Shown here piece by piece: positions 60,038 to 64,000 of a stretch of 64,000 bases of DNA. Both the position numbers and the translations under genes were made by a program. Each line of letters starts with the position of its first letter. Positions within the stretch are counted from its first letter, which is position 1. Origin of the DNA: Pseudonocardia hydrocarbonoxydans (GTDB lineage: Bacteria > Actinomycetota > Actinomycetes > Mycobacteriales > Pseudonocardiaceae); the NCBI RefSeq assembly GCF_006539565.1, contig NZ_BJNG01000012.1, positions 53,465 to 117,464 of the forward strand, written 5' to 3'. The notes below the pieces were generated by a model that had not been told where the DNA came from, did no database searches, and saw only the letters and a program-made list of their open reading frames with translations.

Positions 60038-60835
60038 ATGCCCCTGACGCTGCGCTCGGCGGCCGGGTCCGACGTCGGTCGGCGCCGTCCGCTGAACCAG
60101 GACTCCGCGGTCACGAGTCCGCGCCTGCTCGCCGTCGCCGACGGCATGGGCGGGCACGCGCACGGCGAGGTGGCCAGCTCCGTCGCCGTGACCGCGCTGG
60201 CCGATCTCGACAAGGACCTCGCGGGCACCGATCTCGCGGGCACCGACCTGCTCGGCGCGCTGGCCCGGGCCGTCACGGCCGCGGCCGACCGCCTCACCGG
60301 GCTGGCGCGGGAGAACACCGCGCTGCGCGGATCGGGCACCACTGTCGTCGCCCTGCTCTTCGACGACGCGCGGGTGGGCATCCTGCACGTTGGCGACTCG
60401 CGCGCCTACCTCGTCCGCGACGGCGAGCTGGTGCGGCTCACGCGCGACCACACGCTCGTCCAGGCCCTGGTCGACGAGGGCCGCATCTCGGTGCAGGAGG
60501 CGCGCGAGCACCCGCGCCGGTCGATGCTCATGCGCACGCTGCAGGACGGCAACACCGTCGAGCCGGACCTCTTCCACCACGAGGCGCGGGCGGGCGACCG
60601 GTACCTGGTGTGCTCCGACGGCGTCACCGCGGTGCTCGGAGACGACGAGGTCCTCGACGTGCTCGTCGGCGCCGGGACGCCGCAGGGCGCGGTGGAGCGG
60701 TTGATCGAGCTGGCCAACGAGGGCGGCGGGCCGGACAACATCACTTGTGTGGTCGCCGACGTCGTCGAGGGCGAGGACCCCGTGTCCGACGCCGGGCCGG
60801 AGCTGGTCGGGGCCGCAGCCGCGACACCCGGCTGA
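60038..60835 (+). CDS. PP2C-type serine/threonine phosphatase
   Basis: A 265-residue cytosolic PPM phosphatase that needs two metal ions. Metal-binding motifs are in order: SAAGSDVGRRRPLNQDS, VADGMGGHAHGEVAS, VGDSRAYLVRDGEL, LVCSDGVTAVLGDDE and GGPDNITCVVADV. It resembles PstP-like enzymes but has no membrane helix or extracellular part. The ATG at 60038 has GAGAAGG seven bases upstream; a GTG at 60032 is too close to it. Partner kinases are not in the window. It converges on the methyltransferase-like gene. Confidence 0.94.
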   Translation: MPLTLRSAAGSDVGRRRPLNQDSAVTSPRLLAVADGMGGHAHGEVASSVAVTALADLDKDLAGTDLAGTDLLGALARAVTAAADRLTGLARENTALRGSGTTVVALLFDDARVGILHVGDSRAYLVRDGELVRLTRDHTLVQALVDEGRISVQEAREHPRRSMLMRTLQDGNTVEPDLFHHEARAGDRYLVCSDGVTAVLGDDEVLDVLVGAGTPQGAVERLIELANEGGGPDNITCVVADVVEGEDPVSDAGPELVGAAAATPG

Positions 60836-60901
60836 CGGGCGACCCGCCCGGCGGCGCCACGGTCACCGTCGACGTGCCCGCCGGACCGGCCCCGCCGCGC
60901 G

Positions 60902-61486
60902 CTAACGGCGGGCGACGAACCGGCGCAGCGGCACGGGCAGACGTGATCCGGGCCCGGCGCGTCGCGTGAGCGCAGCCGCCAGCCCGTCGCGGACGTCCGG
61001 GGTGAGGTCGGGCCACAGCCCGGCCGCGGGCAGCGCGTCGACGGCACGGCGCGCGGCGGCGGAGTCGGGCAGGGGGAGGGTGAGCGGGAGCCGGTCGTCG
61101 GCCAGCACCGCGAAGTCCGCCGCGCTGAGCAGCCATCCCGCGTCGTCGAGCGCGGCCCGGTGCCGCCACGGCCCGCGGTGCACCGGGCGCAACGCGCCAC
61201 GCCAGCGCAGCTCCGCGACCGAGCGCACCGCCACCGACGGGGTGACGACGACCAGCGTCCCGCCCGGCCGCAGCACGTACCGTAGCTCCGCGAACGCCGC
61301 GTCGACGTCGATGACGCGGTGCAGCGCGAGCAGCAGCACCACCGCACCCGCGCCGCCGCGGCCGACGGGGTCCGCGTGCAGCCGCCCGTCGACGACCCGG
61401 GGGAGCACCACCGGGTCCAGGTGACGCACCGGCGCCTCCGCCCAGCCGCGCACGTCGCCGCCGTGGAGGGCGTCGAGGATGTGCAC
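60902..61486 (-). CDS. Methyltransferase-like protein
   Basis: A 194-residue protein whose central part has the late motifs of class I SAM-dependent methyltransferases: AVVLLLALHRVIDVDAAFAE followed by LRYVLRPGGTLVVVTPS. The N-terminus VHILDALHGGDVRGWAEAPV shows no typical glycine-rich SAM motif I, so it may be a truncated or degenerate member. GTG start at 61486 is 57 bases from the divergent CopD/CtaG gene. The end converges on the PP2C gene. Substrate unknown and catalytic activity is doubtful. Confidence 0.6.
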   Translation of the reverse strand: MHILDALHGGDVRGWAEAPVRHLDPVVLPRVVDGRLHADPVGRGGAGAVVLLLALHRVIDVDAAFAELRYVLRPGGTLVVVTPSVAVRSVAELRWRGALRPVHRGPWRHRAALDDAGWLLSAADFAVLADDRLPLTLPLPDSAAARRAVDALPAAGLWPDLTPDVRDGLAAALTRRAGPGSRLPVPLRRFVARR

Positions 61487-61543
61487 CGACGCAGTGTGCC
61501 CGGCCCCCGGCCGCCCGCCGTACCTGCGGCTAGCCTGGCTGAC

Positions 61544-63721
61544 ATGGCGAAGACCCCCGTCGAGACCGCCGCCCGCCCGTCCGGACCGGCGGCCCTGGTC
61601 GCGGTCGGGACGACCGTCGCCGTACTGATCGCGGCAGGACTCACCCTCCTGTCCGGCGCGCGCCCGCTCGTCGCGCTGGGGCTGCCCGATCCGGGGGTGC
61701 TCACGACGGTGGGACTGCCCGCGGTGCGGGCGGTCGCCGAGGTCGCGATGGTGCTGACGATCGGGGCGCTGTTGCTCGCCGCGTTCCTGGTGCCCCCGCA
61801 ACGCTCCGGCTACCTCGACGTCGCGGGTTACCGCGCGCTGCGCACGGCCTGCTGGACGGGCGTCGCGTGGGTGGTCGCAGCGGTACTGCTGGTCCCGCTC
61901 ACCGTCGCCGACGCCCTCGGCCGCCCCGTCGCCGAGGTGCTCGACGCGCGGCTGCTGCTCGACGCGATCCCGCAGCTCGCGGCGTCCACGGCCTGGTCCT
62001 GGACCGCGGTGATCGCGCTGCTCGTCGTCGTCGGGACCCGTAGCGTCCTGACCTGGGGCTGGACCACGGTGCTGTTCGGCCTGTCGGTGGTCGGCCCGCT
62101 CCCGGTGACGCTGACGGGGCACTCCGCGGCGGGGGGGGCGCACGACCTCGCCACCGACAGCCTGGTGCTGCACGTGCTGGCGGCGTCGCTGTGGGTGGGC
62201 GGGCTGGTTGCGGTCGTCGCGCTGGCGGCGGCCCGAGGGCCCGACCGCGCCGCCGCCCTGGCGACGGCCGTACCGCGCTTCTCCCATGTCGCGCTCGTGT
62301 GCTGGGTCGTGCTCGCCGTCACCGGGATCGTGAACGCGTTGACCCGCATCGCCCCCGGGGCCCTGTTCGGCAGCTACTACGGCGGCCTGCTGCTGGCCAA
62401 GGCGGGCGCACTGCTGGCGCTGGGGGCCTTCGGGGCACTGCACCGGCAGCGCACGGTCGGACCGGCGTCGCGGGGGGAGCCACGGGCGCTGCTGCGCCTG
62501 GGCGGCGTCGAGATCCTCCTGATGCTCGCGACGATCGGGCTGGCCGTCGCGCTGGGGCGCACCGCGGCACCCGACGACGGCAGCGGCGCACCGTCACGGG
62601 CCGAGGCCCTGATCGGTTACGACCTCGCCGGGCCTCCCACGCTGGAGCGCCTGCTGTTCGACTGGCGCTTCGACCTGATCTTCGGCTCCGCCGCGATCGT
62701 GCTGGCGCTGGCCTACCTGGTGGGGGTGCGCAGGCTGCGGGCCCGCGGTGACGGGTGGCCGGTCGGCCGCACGCTGGCCTGGCTGGCGGGATGCGCGGCA
62801 CTGCTGGTGGCCACGAGCTCGGGGATCGGGCGCTACGGCCCCGCGATGTTCAGCGTCCACATGGGCGAGCACATGATCCTGTCGATGCTGGTGCCGATCC
62901 TGCTCGTGCTCGGCGGGCCGGTCACGCTCGCGCTGCGGACACTCCCGTCCGGTGGCCGCAGCGGGCCCCCGGGGCCGCGCGAGTGGCTGCTGGCCGCGGT
63001 GCACTCACCGCTGTCGCGCTGGTTGACGCACCCGCTGGTGGCGCTCCCGCTGTTCGTCGGCTCCTACTACGCGCTGTACTTCTCCGGGATCTTCCCCGCC
63101 GCGCTGCCCGAGCACGGGGCGCACGTGCTGATGAACCTGCACTTCCTGCTGGTCGGGGCGCTGTTCTTCTGGCCGATCATCGGGATCGACCCGTCGCCGC
63201 GCCGGCTGCCCCCGGTGGCCCGGCTGGCCGTGGTCTTCGCGTCGGTGCCGTTCCACGCCTTCTTCGGGGTCGCCCTGATGAGCAGTGCGACGGTGATCGG
63301 CGGCGACTTCTACCGCGCGCTGGCCCTGCCCTGGGTGCCCGACCTGCTGGAAGACCAGCGGCTCGGCGGTGGACTCGCGTGGGCGTCGGGGGAGCTGCCG
63401 CTGCTGCTCGTGGTCATCGCGCTGCTGATCCAGTGGTCGCGTCACGACGAGCGGTCGGCGCGACGCGATGATCGTCGGGCCGAGCACGACGGCGATGCCG
63501 ACCTCCGGGCCTACAACGCGATGCTCCACCGTCTGGCGACGGAAACCGGGCCGTCCGTCGCGCACAGCGACATTTCGAGAAGTTCCCCAGGTCACACCGA
63601 TGAGCGTGCCGACCTCGCCGATGGGGAGCCGAGCGCCCGTTCCGACGCCAACGGGACGTCCGTCCCCGCAGGTCACGGCCTCGACCGGGATGGATCGGAC
63701 CGGTCCGAACCGCCCCGCTGA
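61544..63721 (+). CDS. CopD/CtaG-fusion membrane protein, cytochrome oxidase assembly/copper handling
   Basis: A 725-residue membrane protein. The first half is a CopD-like unit (LTGHSAAGGAHDLATDSLVL and HVLAASLWVGGLVAVVALAA), with histidines at membrane positions that can bind copper. The second half is a caa3-CtaG-type unit with SVHMGEHMILSMLVPILLVL, FFWPIIGIDPSP and FHAFFGVALMSSATV. Some 15 helices are predicted in all. The last 90 residues (after LIQWSRHDERSARRDDRR) are polar, Asp/Arg/Ser-rich and cytosolic. Such fusions help load copper into cytochrome c oxidase in actinobacteria. ATG at 61544, divergent from the methyltransferase-like gene. Confidence 0.88.
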   Translation: MAKTPVETAARPSGPAALVAVGTTVAVLIAAGLTLLSGARPLVALGLPDPGVLTTVGLPAVRAVAEVAMVLTIGALLLAAFLVPPQRSGYLDVAGYRALRTACWTGVAWVVAAVLLVPLTVADALGRPVAEVLDARLLLDAIPQLAASTAWSWTAVIALLVVVGTRSVLTWGWTTVLFGLSVVGPLPVTLTGHSAAGGAHDLATDSLVLHVLAASLWVGGLVAVVALAAARGPDRAAALATAVPRFSHVALVCWVVLAVTGIVNALTRIAPGALFGSYYGGLLLAKAGALLALGAFGALHRQRTVGPASRGEPRALLRLGGVEILLMLATIGLAVALGRTAAPDDGSGAPSRAEALIGYDLAGPPTLERLLFDWRFDLIFGSAAIVLALAYLVGVRRLRARGDGWPVGRTLAWLAGCAALLVATSSGIGRYGPAMFSVHMGEHMILSMLVPILLVLGGPVTLALRTLPSGGRSGPPGPREWLLAAVHSPLSRWLTHPLVALPLFVGSYYALYFSGIFPAALPEHGAHVLMNLHFLLVGALFFWPIIGIDPSPRRLPPVARLAVVFASVPFHAFFGVALMSSATVIGGDFYRALALPWVPDLLEDQRLGGGLAWASGELPLLLVVIALLIQWSRHDERSARRDDRRAEHDGDADLRAYNAMLHRLATETGPSVAHSDISRSSPGHTDERADLADGEPSARSDANGTSVPAGHGLDRDGSDRSEPPR

Positions 63722-63817
63722 CCCCGACCGTTCATCGCCGACGAACGCGACGGACGCGACGCTGGGTGACGGTTCCGGGCATGTTTCCGCTGGTCAGCGC
63801 GGTCCAGGGGGGGCGAT

Positions 63818-63847
63818 TTGACTTGGTGTCAACCCCCCGCGTAACTT
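63818..63847 (+). promoter_or_regulatory. Sigma-70-type promoter near the right edge
   Basis: TTGACT at 63818-63823 and TAACTT at 63842-63847 are separated by 18 bases. The -35 box is the first half of the inverted repeat TTGAC-TTGGT-GTCAA (63818-63832), a possible operator. Transcription would run into the leader of the gene starting at 63990. Confidence 0.6.
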
Positions 63848-63880
63848 TCTCTTTGTCAGCGCGACACCGGACAGAACGAA

Positions 63881-63951
63881 GCCCCTCAGGGGCCCGGTCA
63901 ACAGGTGAGCGAGGACCGCCCCACTGGGACCCCCCAGGATCCGCGAGGATC
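63881..63951 (+). promoter_or_regulatory. Structured 5' leader with two hairpins
   Basis: GCCCC-TCA-GGGGC (63881-63893) and GATCC-GCGA-GGATC (63938-63951) can form hairpins, the second with a GNRA-type tetraloop immediately before a Shine-Dalgarno (GGGAGG at 63952-63957). The region follows a good promoter. It may be a regulatory leader; no known riboswitch consensus was recognised. Confidence 0.35.
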
Positions 63952-63963
63952 GGGAGGTGTACG

Positions 63964-63993
63964 GTGGGAACACAGCCCCAGAACGTTGCATGA
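63964..63993 (+). CDS. Possible leader peptide of nine residues
   Basis: GTG at 63964, six bases after GGGAGG, opens a nine-codon frame (MGTQPQNVA) that ends in TGA overlapping the next ATG (ATGA at 63990-63993). This layout is typical of translational coupling and suggests a leader peptide that hands ribosomes to the next gene. Too short to judge by sequence alone. Confidence 0.35.
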   Translation: MGTQPQNVA

Positions 63994-64000
63994 CTGCGAC
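63990..64000 (+). CDS. Start of a gene cut by the window edge
   Basis: ATG at 63990 begins MTA and continues past the end of the window. It overlaps the stop of the nine-codon frame before it. Nothing can be said about its product. Confidence 0.3.

Noticed and set aside
63800..63990. Cyclic-di-AMP (ydaO) or other known riboswitch
   Set aside because: The conserved ydaO segments I know are not present; only simple hairpins are seen.
63794..63991. Minus-strand 65-codon frame at the right edge
   Set aside because: No Shine-Dalgarno, no recognisable motif, and it lies opposite a good promoter and leader.

Overview
The window is a very GC-rich chromosomal segment of a Gram-positive actinobacterium. 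Gene style (many GTG starts, frequent 4-bp ATGA/GTGA overlaps, dense packing on both strands) and content (oligoribonuclease, CsoR copper operon, a YbaB/EspC/WXG-like triad, F420-type LLM oxidoreductase, sucraseferredoxin) suggest the order Pseudonocardiales, most likely a Pseudonocardia-like organism. That placement is inference. I see no prophage, IS element, CRISPR array or base-composition island.

Layout. 1-5.7 kb: end of an acetoacetyl-CoA synthetase, an LLM oxidoreductase, a DUF1611/amino-acid-racemase pair, and a DoxX protein with a Baeyer-Villiger monooxygenase (BVMO) broken by one stop codon. 5.4-10 kb: small unknown proteins, a SARP-like regulator, a secreted acidic repeat protein and a small-heat-shock/MerR locus. 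10.1-18.3 kb: tRNA-Lys, tRNA-His, orn, a HerA-like ATPase, a glycosyltransferase, two PH-domain membrane proteins, a sucraseferredoxin with a candidate iron box, and a fatty acyl-CoA ligase. 18.5-30.2 kb: lipid and CoA metabolism (thiolase-like protein, acyl-CoA dehydrogenase, acyl-CoA ligase, FAD-linked oxidase), a TetR/siderophore-interacting-protein pair facing a second BVMO across a repeated operator, and an orphan menC. 30.2-39.4 kb: CYTH-CHAD, PHP, cupin, PfkB, SRPBCC, glycogen-debranching-like enzyme, the type VII-like triad and a frameshifted asparaginase. 39.5-45.6 kb: FKBP lipoprotein and a copper operon (copB-like with an internal stop, csoR, copZ, a secreted protein, copA) behind a palindromic CsoR-type operator. 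45.7-53.2 kb: PASTA lipoprotein, SRPBCC protein, two-component system, EthA-like BVMO, LuxR regulator, MHS transporter. 53.2-58.2 kb: an operon for glutathione synthesis and use (gshA-like, gshB, MAPEG, MFS exporter) behind a KefB-like antiporter. 58.6-64 kb: a frameshifted S1C protease, tRNA-Arg, PP2C phosphatase, methyltransferase-like protein, a CopD/CtaG fusion, and the promoter and leader of the next gene.

The most interesting items are the glutathione module in a lineage that normally relies on mycothiol, with a 10-bp tandem repeat that throws gshA out of frame with its natural-looking start; five genes each disabled by one point lesion; two very long intergenic palindromes; and several clear operators. 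All function calls are from reading the protein sequences; no database search was run.
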